This document shows positions 28,897 to 38,056 of a DNA stretch of 64,000 bases, piece by piece; within the stretch, counting starts at the first letter, position 1; the number at the start of each line of letters is the position of its first letter. The stretch comes from Erythrobacter sp. (GTDB taxonomy: Bacteria > Pseudomonadota > Alphaproteobacteria > Sphingomonadales > Sphingomonadaceae), in NCBI GenBank assembly GCA_027311945.1, contig DAICXZ010000008.1:62001-126000 (forward strand), in the 5' to 3' direction. The notes under the pieces are model-generated. The model was not told the DNA's origin. It did no database searches and worked only from the letters and a program-made list of their open reading frames with translations. A program made the position numbers and the translations under genes.

Positions 28897-30312
28897 ATGA
28901 CCCAATCGCTTCTCTCGCGCCCGTTCTTCTTCTGCGGCATCGGCGGCTCCGGCATGTTGCCGCTCGCCGCCATCGTGAAGGGCCTTGGCGCGGAGGTGGC
29001 CGGGTCGGACCGCAGCCGCGAACAGGGGCGCACGCCGGAGAAATTCGCCTGGCTCGAAAGCCGCGGCTTTGCGCTGTTCCCGCAGGACGGCAGCGGATTG
29101 ACCTCGGGCGAGCAAGTGTTCGTCGCCTCGGCGGCGGTGGAAGACAGCGTGCCCGATGCCGCCCGCGCCAAGGCGGTCGGCGCAACCCGGATGACGCGCG
29201 CGGAACTGCTTTCCTCGCTTTTCAACGAGGCCGAATGCTCGCTCGCGGTGGGCGGCACCTCGGGCAAGTCTACCACCACCGCGATGCTCGGCTGGATTCT
29301 CCACGCCACCGGCCGCGCGCCCACGATCATGAACGGCGCGGTGATGAAGAACTTCGTCAGCGAGGATGAGCCATTCGCCAGCGCCGTGGTCGGGGACGGC
29401 AAGGTGTTCGTTTCCGAAGTTGACGAAAGCGATGGCTCCATCGCACTCTATCGCCCAAGCGTCGCCGTGCTGCTCAACGTGAGCCTCGATCACAAGAGCA
29501 TGGACGAACTGCGCGGATTGTTTGGCGATTTTCTCGAAGTGGCGGGCCGCGCGGTGGTCAATGCCGACGATGTGGAAGCCTTCCGGCTGGTCGCGCGCGG
29601 CAACGAGCCGATCACCTTCGGTATCGACAACAGCTGCGCCGCGCTCGGGATTGCCGAAGGCTCCATGGCCGAAAGCGCCGTGAGCCAGAGCGCCACGGTG
29701 ATCGACCGCCGCGACGGCAGCGAACACGCGCTCACCCTCGCCATGCCCGGCAAGCACAACCTCTCGAACGCGCTCGCGGCCATTGCCGGAGCCAATGCGG
29801 CGGGCATTGCGGTGGCGGAGGCGGTCGCCGCGCTGGCCGATTTTGCGGGCCTCGCGCGCAGGTTCGACATTGTCGGCACCACCGCAGACGACATCACCGT
29901 GATCGACGATTTCGGCCACAATCCCGAGAAATGCCGGGCCACGTTGAAAACGCTCAAAAGCCAGCCCGGCCGTGTGCTCGCGTTCTTCCAGCCGCACGGT
30001 TACGGCCCCTTGCGCCAGATGGGCGTGGAACTCGCACAGACCTTCGCCGACGAACTCGGCCCGGAGGACCACACGATCCTGTGCGATCCGGTCTATTTCG
30101 GCGGCACAGTTGATCGCTCTGAAGGCAGCGAGCGCATCGTCGATCTGATGCAGGAGGCCGGGGCCAGCGCCGAGTATATCCCGGCCCGCGAAGACTGCGC
30201 CAGGCGACTCCAGCAATTGTCGCGCCCCGGCGACCGGATCGTAATCATGGGTGCGCGAGACGATACACTGACGCTGTTTGCGCGCGATCTGCTCGCGCGG
30301 ATTGAAGCCTAG
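28897..30312 (+). CDS. mpl: UDP-MurNAc:L-Ala-gamma-D-Glu-mDAP ligase (murein peptide ligase)
   Basis: Mpl reattaches recycled murein tripeptide to UDP-MurNAc. The 471-residue Mur ligase has an N-terminal dinucleotide-fold loop GIGGSGM (14-20), the ATP-binding GGTSGKSTT (119-127), SEVDESDGS and LNVSLDHK in the centre, and IDDFGHNPEKC in the C-terminal domain. MurC is the closest alternative, but the SLDHKSMDELRGLF-type centre and the absence of a mur gene cluster favour Mpl. Adjacency to ldcA supports this. Its TAG overlaps the stop of the convergent DUF808 gene in a shared CTAG. Confidence 0.85.
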   Translation: MTQSLLSRPFFFCGIGGSGMLPLAAIVKGLGAEVAGSDRSREQGRTPEKFAWLESRGFALFPQDGSGLTSGEQVFVASAAVEDSVPDAARAKAVGATRMTRAELLSSLFNEAECSLAVGGTSGKSTTTAMLGWILHATGRAPTIMNGAVMKNFVSEDEPFASAVVGDGKVFVSEVDESDGSIALYRPSVAVLLNVSLDHKSMDELRGLFGDFLEVAGRAVVNADDVEAFRLVARGNEPITFGIDNSCAALGIAEGSMAESAVSQSATVIDRRDGSEHALTLAMPGKHNLSNALAAIAGANAAGIAVAEAVAALADFAGLARRFDIVGTTADDITVIDDFGHNPEKCRATLKTLKSQPGRVLAFFQPHGYGPLRQMGVELAQTFADELGPEDHTILCDPVYFGGTVDRSEGSERIVDLMQEAGASAEYIPAREDCARRLQQLSRPGDRIVIMGARDDTLTLFARDLLARIEA

Positions 30313-31241
30313 TGTCCCAGTCGAAAGACCTTGTGCAGCACAAACACGATTACAGTTCCCAGCACCAACCCCAGCAGCGCCGATAGGCTCGCAAAGCTCA
30401 ACCAGCCGAGCGCGCCGCCTGCAATGGCCGAAACGCCGTGCTCGATGCCTTCGACCAGGTGCTCCGGGCCGGATACGCCGATCCCGGCCAGCCCGTGCAG
30501 GATAATCCCGCCTCCGACCCACAGCATCGCCACCGTCCCGATCGCCGACAGCGCCACCAGCAACCGGGGCATGGCCCGCACCAGAAAGCGGCCGAAATTG
30601 CGCCCCGTCGAGGTCCGCGCCTCTTTCGCGAGGTGGAGGCCGATGTCGTCCATCTTCACGATCAGCGCCACCACGCCATATACGCCCAGCGTCACCCCAA
30701 TACCCACCAGCGCAAGCACGCCCGCGCGGGTGAGCAGCGTCTCCGACGCCACTTCGTTGAGCGTGATCGCCATGATCTCGGCCGAGAGGATCAGATCGGT
30801 GCGGATCGCGCCCGCAATACGCTGCTTCTCGAAGGCGACCGGATCCTCGATCTCGTCGTCGAGTGTCTTGCCGTGCTTCTCACCGCCAAGGTATTCGAGC
30901 ACCTTCTCAGCCCCCTCATAGGAGAGGTAAGCCCCGCCCAGCATCAGGATAAACACGATCGCCTGCGGCAGGAACTCGCTCAGCAACAAGGCACCGGGAA
31001 GGATGATCGCCAGCTTGTTGATCAGGCTGCCCTTGGTGATGTTCCAGATGATCGGCAGTTCGCGCGCCGGAGACAGGCCGCTGACATAGCTTGGCGTAAC
31101 CGCCGCATCGTCGATCACCACCCCGGCCGTTTTCGACCCCGCGCGTCCAGCGGCGGCGGCAATATCATCGACGCTCGCAGCGGCGGTGCGCGCGATGATC
31201 GATACGTCGTCAAGCAGGGCGACAAGGCCACCGGGCATCAA
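30309..31241 (-). CDS. DUF808 family inner-membrane protein (YedI-like)
   Basis: The 310-residue protein begins with the family start GGLVALLDDVSIIARTAAASVDDIA and contains the VVIDDAAVTPSYV segment, then five or six transmembrane helices and the GGEKHG motif typical of DUF808. No biochemical function is established for the family. The gene is convergent with mpl and shares CTAG at 30309-30312 as both stop codons. Confidence 0.88.
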   Translation of the reverse strand: MMPGGLVALLDDVSIIARTAAASVDDIAAAAGRAGSKTAGVVIDDAAVTPSYVSGLSPARELPIIWNITKGSLINKLAIILPGALLLSEFLPQAIVFILMLGGAYLSYEGAEKVLEYLGGEKHGKTLDDEIEDPVAFEKQRIAGAIRTDLILSAEIMAITLNEVASETLLTRAGVLALVGIGVTLGVYGVVALIVKMDDIGLHLAKEARTSTGRNFGRFLVRAMPRLLVALSAIGTVAMLWVGGGIILHGLAGIGVSGPEHLVEGIEHGVSAIAGGALGWLSFASLSALLGLVLGTVIVFVLHKVFRLGH

Positions 31242-31321
31242 AAGAACTCCTGTTATCGCGGAAGGTCCGCCGCTCTGCCAATGGATGGCACCGACAGACG
31301 GTTCCCCTGGGGGCGCGCCTG

Positions 31322-31849
31322 TCAGTTGGCGCGATAGACCGTGATGACCACGGCAGGCTCATCAAGCGTGGGATCGAACCCGAGGGTGCCGATATAGCCG
31401 CCCTTGCTCAGCCACTCGTATTTGCCAAGCGGCGCCTCGAACACCGGGCTGGTGCGCACGGGCGGCGGCGGTGTGCCATCCTCGCCCGGCCGGCACAAGG
31501 CGCCCGAGTTGACGACGTTGATGACCACGCCATCGTCGGTGCGCAGGAAATAGTCGGCGATGATCTCGGTGCAGCCATCGGCGCGGTCGAGCTGCCAATC
31601 CCAGCCCATCGGCAGGATCTCGCCCTTCATCTGCGGGCCTTCGAATGTGCCGCCGGTGATCGGGATGATGCGCCGCATGCCGCGACCCGTCTCACCCACC
31701 TCGATCGCCGGGCCGAGCGTGACCACCGAACGATAGAGCAATTCCAGCCCCGGCTCGGGCGCGTCCTGCGCCGCTACCGGAGCCGCCGAGGCCCCCACCG
31801 CGAAGGCGCTTATCGCCGCGAGCGCCGCGCGCTTGCCTGCTGATGTCAT
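31322..31849 (-). CDS. Secreted DUF3237 family protein
   Basis: From the ATG at 31849-31847, which has AAGGGGA upstream, the protein is 175 residues with a signal peptide ending AVAAQ at about residue 28. The mature part carries the DUF3237 pattern: an N-terminal LELLYRSVVTLG strand, GRGMRRIIPITGGTFEGP, LPMGWDWQ, and YEWLSKGGYIGT near the end. The family folds as a beta barrel of unknown function, often annotated as lipocalin-like. A longer upstream frame was rejected because it lacks a signal peptide at its start. Confidence 0.82.
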   Translation of the reverse strand: MTSAGKRAALAAISAFAVGASAAPVAAQDAPEPGLELLYRSVVTLGPAIEVGETGRGMRRIIPITGGTFEGPQMKGEILPMGWDWQLDRADGCTEIIADYFLRTDDGVVINVVNSGALCRPGEDGTPPPPVRTSPVFEAPLGKYEWLSKGGYIGTLGFDPTLDEPAVVITVYRAN

Positions 31850-32084
31850 AATCGTTTCCCCTTGCCCGCGAGGCCCTGTTCGCCCCATGGTCACTGTCAT
31901 GCCTCAACCGGGGTGATTTGCAACGCTTGCATTCATCGCCCGTTCCGCTATGAGCGCCGCTTCCGCGGGGCCGACGGGCCCCGTGGAAACCACTCCTGCG
32001 TGGGTGGGATTTGAAGAAAGCCGGAGGGGCCCTGCGATCCGCGCGGGATGCCAGCGATCGGCGGAAACATGAAAGGAAGCAAGC

Positions 32085-32450
32085 ATGGCTCTTTACGAGC
32101 ACGTGTTTCTTGCGCGTCAGGATTTGAGCCAGGCTCAGGTTGATGCGCTTGCTGCCGGTGCCACGGAAATCGTGGAGAAGATGGGCGGCAAGGTCGTTAA
32201 GACCGAAACCTGGGGCCTCAAGAGCCTCGCCTACAAGATCGACCGTAACCGCAAGGCGCACTTCGTCATGCTCAACATCGATGGTCCGGGCGACCTCGTG
32301 GCTGAGCTGGAGCGCCAGAACAACATCAACGAAGACGTCATTCGCTGGCTCACCATTTCGGTTGAGAGCCACGAGGACGGCCCTTCGGTCATGATGCGCA
32401 AGAACGATCGCGAGCGTAAGCGCCGCGAAAGCCGGGAGGATCGTGACTGA
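32085..32450 (+). CDS. rpsF: 30S ribosomal protein S6
   Basis: S6 binds the central domain of 16S rRNA together with S18. The 121-residue protein starts [13 protein letters not shown] and contains [19 protein letters not shown] and [11 protein letters not shown], all standard, with a basic C-terminal tail. GAAAGGAAG lies before the ATG. It is the first gene of rpsF-rpsR-rplI; its stop overlaps the rpsR start (TGATGG). In many bacteria S6-S18 represses this operon through a leader RNA; I did not find a clear copy of that motif upstream. Confidence 0.97.
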   Translation: MALYEHVFLARQDLSQAQVDALAAGATEIVEKMGGKVVKTETWGLKSLAYKIDRNRKAHFVMLNIDGPGDLVAELERQNNINEDVIRWLTISVESHEDGPSVMMRKNDRERKRRESREDRD

Positions 32451-32674
32451 TGGCACGCCCTTTTTACCGCCGCCGCAAGTCCTGCCCGTTCGCGGCCAAG
32501 GACGCTCCGCAGATCGACTACAAGGACGTGCGCCTGCTTCAGGGCTTCATGTCCGAGCGTGGCAAGATCGTGCCTTCGCGCATCACCGCCGTTTCCGCCA
32601 AGAAGCAGCGTGAGCTGGCCAAGGCGATCAAGCGCGCCCGTCACCTGGGCTTGCTGCCCTACATCGTGAAGTAA
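32450..32674 (+). CDS. rpsR: 30S ribosomal protein S18
   Basis: The 74-residue protein reads [10 protein letters not shown], then the [10 protein letters not shown] helix, [21 protein letters not shown] and the C-terminal [10 protein letters not shown], which is the complete S18 pattern. It is translationally coupled to rpsF and is followed after 13 bases by rplI. Confidence 0.98.
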   Translation: MARPFYRRRKSCPFAAKDAPQIDYKDVRLLQGFMSERGKIVPSRITAVSAKKQRELAKAIKRARHLGLLPYIVK

Positions 32675-32687
32675 GGGAGAAAAGATC

Positions 32688-33302
32688 ATGGATATCATTC
32701 TCCTCGAACGCGTCGAAAAGCTCGGCCAGATCGGTGACATCGTCTCCGTGCGTGACGGCTATGCCCGCAACTTCCTGTTGCCGCAGAAGAAGGCGCTGCG
32801 CGCCAACGAAGCGAACAAGAAGGTTTTCGAAGCCAACCGCGAGCGTCTCGAAGCCGAGAACGCCGAAAAGCGCGTTGATGCCGAGAAGCAGGGCGAGACC
32901 GTCAACGGCGAAGAGATCGTGCTGATCCGCTCGGCGTCGAACTCGGGCCAGCTCTATGGTTCGGTCAACGTTCGTGACGTCGCTCAGGCGCTCTCCGAGA
33001 AGGGCCACAAGATCGACAAGCGTCAGGTCATCATGGGCGCGCCCATCAAGACCATCGGCATGTTCGACGTGACCATCACGCTGCACCCTGAGGTTTCGGT
33101 CATCGTGAAGGCGAACGTCGCCCGTTCGGAAGACGAAGCCGAGCTGCAGAGCCAGGGCGTCGACGTCATCGCGCAGATGAACGAAGACGAACGTGGCGAG
33201 AGCGAGGGCTTCACCGAAGCGCTCGACCCGGATCGTGAACTCGGCGAACTGCCGAGCGCCGAAGCCGGAGAAGAAGAAGCTACGCAAGAGGGCGAAGCCT
33301 AA
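32688..33302 (+). CDS. rplI: 50S ribosomal protein L9 with acidic tail
   Basis: L9 has an N-terminal globular domain joined by a long helix to a C-terminal domain. The start MDIILLERVEKLGQIGDIVSVRDGYARNFLLP-type region and the ASVKTIG-like segment near residue 125 identify it. At 204 residues it is longer than the usual ~150, because of a Glu/Asp-rich tail after about residue 150 (DEDERGESEG, then EAGEEEATQEGEA). AGGGAGAAAAG precedes the ATG. It is the last gene of the operon and is followed by a strong terminator. Confidence 0.97.
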   Translation: MDIILLERVEKLGQIGDIVSVRDGYARNFLLPQKKALRANEANKKVFEANRERLEAENAEKRVDAEKQGETVNGEEIVLIRSASNSGQLYGSVNVRDVAQALSEKGHKIDKRQVIMGAPIKTIGMFDVTITLHPEVSVIVKANVARSEDEAELQSQGVDVIAQMNEDERGESEGFTEALDPDRELGELPSAEAGEEEATQEGEA

Positions 33303-33324
33303 GGCTTCAGCGCTTCAAGCGGAC

Positions 33325-33364
33325 AAAAAAGGGGCGTTGCCATCATCGGCAACGCCCCTTTTTT
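33325..33364 (+). terminator. Strong Rho-independent terminator after rplI
   Basis: An 11-base perfect GC-rich stem (33331-33341 with 33348-33358) with a six-base loop is followed by six T and preceded by six A, which can extend the stem. It is bidirectional and also serves the minus-strand 45-residue gene. Confidence 0.93.
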
Positions 33365-33388
33365 GCGCCTTGAGGCAGCGAGGAGGGC

Positions 33389-33526
33389 CTATCCTTCCAT
33401 CTGCGCGGGCGCTGGTTCCTGCTTGCCGCTCTCACGATCCTCGTCAGGAATGAAAATAGCGCGCTGGTGCTTCTTGTCCCGAGCTGCTGGCTCATGCTGA
33501 GAACGATCGATCAACTCGTATTCCAT
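33389..33526 (-). CDS. 45-residue hydrophilic small protein
   Basis: The frame is short but has AGGAGAG eight bases before the ATG at 33526-33524, one of the best ribosome-binding sites in the window, and ends just before the bidirectional rplI terminator. The product is hydrophilic and highly charged (MEYELIDRSQ start, DKKHQRAIF centre), with no cysteine and no transmembrane segment. I do not recognise a family. It is included because of translation signals and terminator placement rather than homology. Confidence 0.5.
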   Translation of the reverse strand: MEYELIDRSQHEPAARDKKHQRAIFIPDEDRESGKQEPAPAQMEG

Positions 33527-33633
33527 CGCTTCTCTCCTGGCTTGTTTTACTGCAGAAGAAACGAAGGCCATGGCGAGCGGGTTCCGCCTCCGGCGACGAG
33601 CCGGGGCGAATATGCGCCATAAGCGCCAAGGCC

Positions 33634-34392
33634 TCAGGCCTCGGCGAGAAAGTCCCTGATCGCGATGCCGAGATCGGGTTCGGTCACGCTGCTCATATGG
33701 GTGCCGGGAATTTCGCGATAGCGGCCATCGGGCAGCGCCTGCACGAGGTCTTGCGGCGACCCGTTATCGCCATCCTTGTCGCCGCAGATCACGGCAGTGG
33801 GCACGGTGATCTTCTCCAGGTCGGCAGAGACAATGTCATCGACCGACTGGAGCAGCAGCCGCGCCGCCACCCGGTCGACCTTCATCTGTTTCATGAAGGC
33901 GACCGCCATGAATGCGGGGTCCCCGCGCTTTACCTCGTCGAAACGGTCGATGGCGTCGACAAAGAAGGCGCTGCGGCGTTGCCAGCCCGCAAGTCCCTCC
34001 AGCCCCATGCCGCACAGCGCCAGCCGACGCGGTGCAAGCCCGGCGATAACCGCCGCAGCAGCCGTGCGCGCGCCGAGCGAGAAACCAACGAGATCGTAGT
34101 CGACCAAACCTAGCTCAGCGACCACGGCGGCCAGATCCTGCGTCAACACGCCTTGCGGATAGGCTGCCGGATCGTGCGGTGCCGCGCTCTCACCGTGGGC
34201 GCGCAGGTCGGGCATCAGGCATTCGAAGCCCGCCTCGGCCAGCAGCGCGGCGTGGCCGAAGCGCAGCCAGTTCATCTGCGCACTGGAAAAAAGCCCGTGC
34301 AGCAGCAGCACCGGTTTGCCCTCTCCCAGACGGTGAATGGCAAGCGTAGTGCCGTCGAAGCTGGTGATCGTTTCGGTCTGGTGGTTGTCCAT
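33634..34392 (-). CDS. Alpha/beta-fold hydrolase
   Basis: The 252-residue protein has the core alpha/beta hydrolase pattern: the oxyanion segment LLHGLFSS (31-37), PDLRAHGES (61-69), the nucleophile elbow G103-F-S105-L-G, an acidic residue after VICGDKDGD, and the catalytic His in GTHMSS near the C-terminus. The substrate cannot be told. ATG at 34392-34390 was chosen because the family fold starts directly after it; the much longer upstream frame runs antisense through emrA. It is divergent from emrA. Confidence 0.85.
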   Translation of the reverse strand: MDNHQTETITSFDGTTLAIHRLGEGKPVLLLHGLFSSAQMNWLRFGHAALLAEAGFECLMPDLRAHGESAAPHDPAAYPQGVLTQDLAAVVAELGLVDYDLVGFSLGARTAAAAVIAGLAPRRLALCGMGLEGLAGWQRRSAFFVDAIDRFDEVKRGDPAFMAVAFMKQMKVDRVAARLLLQSVDDIVSADLEKITVPTAVICGDKDGDNGSPQDLVQALPDGRYREIPGTHMSSVTEPDLGIAIRDFLAEA

Positions 34393-34503
34393 ATCCCAGC
34401 GGTGGCAGGCCGTTTGCGTTTGCGCAAGGCCAGCGGCGCGCAGGTTGCTAAGTGCAACGTATCGACCTAGATGAGGCCGACCAGAGCAGGATCTGTTGCC
34501 GCA

Positions 34504-35610
34504 ATGTCCGACTTTCCCGAACCGCCCCCCGCACCAGCGCCCGGCGCAGACAGTACCGTCGCCAACGACACCAAAGAAGATCAGAAACGGCCCAAGCGCC
34601 GCTTCGGCCGGATTGCACTGATGGTCTCGCTGCCAATTGCACTGATCGTTGCCGGCTTCATCTATTGGCAGGGCCTGCAGGGCAAGATCAGCACCGACAA
34701 CGCCTATGTGAAGCAGGACATGGTCGCCGTCAGCGCCGAGGTCGGCGGTCGCATTGTCGAGACGATGGTCAAGGAAGGCGACACGGTCGCCGCAGGGCAA
34801 CTGCTGTTCCGCATCGACCCCGAACCCTTCAAGCTGGAGATCCAGCAGGCCAATGCCGCCATCGCGGGGGCTCAGGCCAACGTCACGACGCTGGAAAGCG
34901 ATACCGACCTCGCCGGCGTCGACATCTCCGCCGCGCGCGAGGACATCGCCTTTGCCGAAAGCCGGTTCGAACGCCAGCGCCAGCTGTGGGAGCGCGGCTT
35001 CACCACCAAGGCCGACTACGACGCCGCCCAGCATGCGGTCACGCAGGCACGCGAGTCGCTGCGCCAGGCCCAGGCCCGCCAACGCGAGGCCCGCGCGCGG
35101 CTCTCGAACGGAAGCGCCGTTCCGGGCGTGAACCCGCAGATCGCCGCCGGCGAAGCCCAGCGCGCCAGCGCCCAGCTCAACCTGCGCCGCACCGAGGTCC
35201 ATGCCCCCGCCGCAGGCCGTGTTGCCGAAGCGGACCGGCTTCAGGTCGGCCAGCAAGTGCTGCCCAACCTGCCGGTGCTAACGCTGGTCGAGGAGCAGAC
35301 CACCTACGTCGAGGCCAATTTCAAGGAAACCGACCTCGCCGACATGGCCGTGGGCCAGCACGCCGAGCTGCGCTTCGATGCCTTCCCCGGTGTCGTGCTG
35401 AGGGGCCACGTAGCCTCGATCGGTGCGGGCACCGGGAGCGAGTTCTCGGTCCTCCCGGCGCAGAACGCCAGTGGCAACTGGGTCAAGGTGACGCAGCGCG
35501 TGCCGGTGCGGATCGCAGTCGATGGCAAGAGCCCGCGTCCGCTGATCGCCGGGCTCTCCACCGAAGTCACGGTGTTCACCGACAAGGGCTCGGCCCAAGA
35601 GGCTGAGTAA
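34504..35610 (+). CDS. EmrA/HlyD-type membrane fusion subunit of an export pump
   Basis: The 368-residue periplasmic adaptor has a proline-rich cytoplasmic start, one transmembrane helix at about residues 36-55, a biotinyl-lipoyl-like half-motif (DNAYVKQDMVAVSAEVGGRI), a coiled coil with the QLWERGFTT turn, and a C-terminal beta domain including VEANFKETDLADM. This fits the EmrA family, which links an inner-membrane transporter to an outer-membrane channel. The next gene, one base downstream, is its MFS partner. The ATG at 34471 is an alternative start. The outer-membrane factor is not in the window. Confidence 0.9.
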   Translation: MSDFPEPPPAPAPGADSTVANDTKEDQKRPKRRFGRIALMVSLPIALIVAGFIYWQGLQGKISTDNAYVKQDMVAVSAEVGGRIVETMVKEGDTVAAGQLLFRIDPEPFKLEIQQANAAIAGAQANVTTLESDTDLAGVDISAAREDIAFAESRFERQRQLWERGFTTKADYDAAQHAVTQARESLRQAQARQREARARLSNGSAVPGVNPQIAAGEAQRASAQLNLRRTEVHAPAAGRVAEADRLQVGQQVLPNLPVLTLVEEQTTYVEANFKETDLADMAVGQHAELRFDAFPGVVLRGHVASIGAGTGSEFSVLPAQNASGNWVKVTQRVPVRIAVDGKSPRPLIAGLSTEVTVFTDKGSAQEAE

Positions 35611-35611
35611 G

Positions 35612-37201
35612 ATGGCAAGCGTCGCCGGGCGCCGCACTGGCAAGGGCGTGGCGGGAAGCCCCCCAAACACTGCCGGACCCGCCTCCGCACCGAGCGACGT
35701 TGCCCAGTTGCCGGTCCGCAATCACTTGCTGCTGATCGTCGGGGTGATGATCGCCTCGCTGTTGCAGGTGCTCGACGTAACCATTGCCAACGTGGCGATC
35801 CCGCATATGCGCGCCTCACTCAGCGCGACGCCGGACACCATCAGCTGGGTGCTGACCAGCTATATCATCGCCAGCGCCGTGGCCCTGCCGATCACCGGCT
35901 GGCTGGCCGACCGGATCGGCTCGCGGCGGTTGTTCCTCATCTCGGTGGCGATCTTCGTGCTGGCCTCGATGCTGTGCGGGATTGCGCAGAACCTTGAACA
36001 GATGGTGCTGTTCCGCGCCATTCAGGGCTGCGGCGGCGCCTTCATCGCTCCGCTAAGCCAGAGCGCGCTGCTCGACACCACGCGGCCCAGCAAGCAGCCG
36101 CAGATCATCGCGCTGTGGGGCATGGGGGTGATCGTGGGGCCGATCATCGGCCCGGTGCTGGGCGGCTGGCTGACCGAGATCGCCAACTGGCGCTGGGTGT
36201 TCTTCGTCAATGTGCCGTTCGGCATCATCTGCATCATCATCCTGCTGGCCGAGCTGCCCAGCCGCGAAATCCGCCACCGCCGGTTCGACCTGTTCGGCTT
36301 TGCCATGGTGGCGCTGGCGCTGGCCGCGCTCCAGCTCCTGCTCGACCGCGGCAATACGGTGGACTGGTTCGCTTCGGCCGAGACCTTCATCTACATCGGA
36401 CTGATGCTGACCGGCGCGTGGATCGGAGTGATTCACCTCTCGACTGCCTCGCGCCCACTGTTCGACCGGCGCCTGTTCGCTGACGTGAACTTCGTGCTCG
36501 CGGCGGTGTTCCTGTTCATTGTCGGCGTTGCGATGTTCGCCACCATCGCGATTCTGCCGCCGATGTTGCAGGGCCTGTTCGGCTACGACGTGATCGACAC
36601 CGGGCTGGTCCTGATGCCGCGCGGCGTGGGCGTGCTGATCACGATGCAGCTTTCGGGCCTGCTGCTGAAGAAGGGTGTCGATGCGCGCTGGCAGGTCGCC
36701 TTCGGCTTCCTCATCACCTTCTGGTCGCTGCACGAGATGGGGAGCTGGACGCTCGATATCGCGCGCTGGGATTTCATGGTCACGGGCTTCATTCAGGGCT
36801 TGGGCATCGGCTTCGTGTTCATTCCGCTGAACACCACGGCCTTCGCCACCCTGCCCCCCGAACTGCGGACCGATGGCTCAAGCCTGCTCAACCTGTCGCG
36901 CTCGGTCGGCTCGTCGGTGGGCATTTCGGTGGTGATGACGCTCGCCGCCAACGAGACGCAGCGCAACCATGCCGAACTCGCCGCCCACGTGACGGGCGAG
37001 GTCACATCGGCAATCGATCTCTCCAGCCTCGATCGATACCAGCAATATGGACAGACCGCGCTGGCGGTCGCCGATGCCGAAGTAACCCGTCAGGCGGCCA
37101 TGATCGCTTACCTCAACGACTTCCGCCTGATGAGCTGGCTATGCCTCGCCGCCGTGCCGCTGGTGCTCTTGATGCGCAAGTCGCGGCGCTATGGCACCTA
37201 G
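35612..37201 (+). CDS. DHA2-family drug exporter (EmrB-type MFS)
   Basis: The 529-residue protein has about 14 transmembrane helices, with the family motifs LDVTIANVAIPHM in helix 1, WVLTSYIIASAVALPITGWLADRIGSRR between helices 2 and 3, and the motif-C-like GPIIGPVLGGWL in helix 5. The DHA2 subfamily exports drugs, bile salts or other hydrophobic compounds, normally with an EmrA adaptor. It begins one base after the emrA-like gene, so the two form a transcriptional unit. No adjacent MarR/TetR regulator is present. Its TAG is shared in CTAG with the convergent DUF4336 gene. Confidence 0.92.
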   Translation: MASVAGRRTGKGVAGSPPNTAGPASAPSDVAQLPVRNHLLLIVGVMIASLLQVLDVTIANVAIPHMRASLSATPDTISWVLTSYIIASAVALPITGWLADRIGSRRLFLISVAIFVLASMLCGIAQNLEQMVLFRAIQGCGGAFIAPLSQSALLDTTRPSKQPQIIALWGMGVIVGPIIGPVLGGWLTEIANWRWVFFVNVPFGIICIIILLAELPSREIRHRRFDLFGFAMVALALAALQLLLDRGNTVDWFASAETFIYIGLMLTGAWIGVIHLSTASRPLFDRRLFADVNFVLAAVFLFIVGVAMFATIAILPPMLQGLFGYDVIDTGLVLMPRGVGVLITMQLSGLLLKKGVDARWQVAFGFLITFWSLHEMGSWTLDIARWDFMVTGFIQGLGIGFVFIPLNTTAFATLPPELRTDGSSLLNLSRSVGSSVGISVVMTLAANETQRNHAELAAHVTGEVTSAIDLSSLDRYQQYGQTALAVADAEVTRQAAMIAYLNDFRLMSWLCLAAVPLVLLMRKSRRYGT

Positions 37202-37941
37202 CTTGCCCAGCGAAACGCGCGCTTGAGCGTAGCTGGCACGTCCTCGGTGATCGGCTTGCCATGCGTCATGGTGACGCGCTCGATTGGCCATGCGAGCATC
37301 TTCGCCACCTGCTGGCGTACCTCGCGCATTTTAGGGCGGAAGGTCAGGCGCGCATCGTAAGGCAGGCTGCCGTTGGCGCGGAACAGCTGGATCGCCCAGC
37401 GTTGCAGCGGATTGCGCACCCGCTGCGGCTCGAAGTTCTCGATGAGGTCAACCAGCACCAGCAGCCGCGCCGACTTCACGAAGAACACCGCCTCGCTGAA
37501 GCTCGTGCCGGGGACCAACAACCAGTCGATCTCGTCGGACCAGGCAAAGCGCATGCCGTCTTCCAGCTTTGCGTCGATGCGAAACGGCCGCTTTGCCTTC
37601 ACGTCTAGATCGGGCACGGCGAGCGTCTGCGCCTCGGGATAGCGTGCGTTCCAGTCGGCCATGAACCAGTAGTGGATTGAGTTGGGCGCGACCAGCCAGC
37701 GCACTTCGCCCAGCTTTTCGATGGCGGCAAACAGGCGCTCGTCAGGCGCGATGGGAGAGTGCAGCCACAGCCCGCCATCGGCGAGCCGGACCACGGTCAT
37801 ACGGGTGGGAAAGGACACCTTGAGCGGGCCGAGGTCCATGCGGATTTCCGGCCCGTCCACGATCCACACGTTCTCGCCAAACGGCTTCGGTTCGTTGAGC
37901 GGCGCATATTCGACATAGGCGCCCTTGTGGTCGGTGCTCAT
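37198..37941 (-). CDS. DUF4336 domain protein (metallo-beta-lactamase-like fold)
   Basis: The 247-residue protein matches the DUF4336 pattern: an early PLNEPKPFGENVWIVDGP segment, FPTRMTVVRLADGGLWLHSP, LVAPNSIHYWFMADW, and DLIENFEP. The fold is thought to be a degenerate metallo-beta-lactamase; the canonical HxHxDH is replaced by the N-S-I-H-Y-W type, so it is probably not a standard hydrolase. No function is established. It is convergent with the EmrB-like gene and shares CTAG with it. Confidence 0.8.
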   Translation of the reverse strand: MSTDHKGAYVEYAPLNEPKPFGENVWIVDGPEIRMDLGPLKVSFPTRMTVVRLADGGLWLHSPIAPDERLFAAIEKLGEVRWLVAPNSIHYWFMADWNARYPEAQTLAVPDLDVKAKRPFRIDAKLEDGMRFAWSDEIDWLLVPGTSFSEAVFFVKSARLLVLVDLIENFEPQRVRNPLQRWAIQLFRANGSLPYDARLTFRPKMREVRQQVAKMLAWPIERVTMTHGKPITEDVPATLKRAFRWAS

Positions 37942-38005
37942 CCGGCTCTCCTTCGCGACACGTTATGCCGGTGCCTGTTGCACAGAAGGATTGCCAGACC
38001 AAGTC

Positions 38006-38043
38006 ACCCGCCGCGCTGCCAGCAAGCCAGCGGCGCGGCGGGT
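38006..38043 (-). terminator. GC-rich hairpin after asd
   Basis: A ten-base stem ACCCGCCGCG with CGCGGCGGGT (38006-38015, 38034-38043), extendable by four more bases inside, lies 14 bases past the asd stop. No T tract follows, so it is a terminator candidate only. Confidence 0.5.
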
Positions 38044-38056
38044 CACAGAGGCTATA

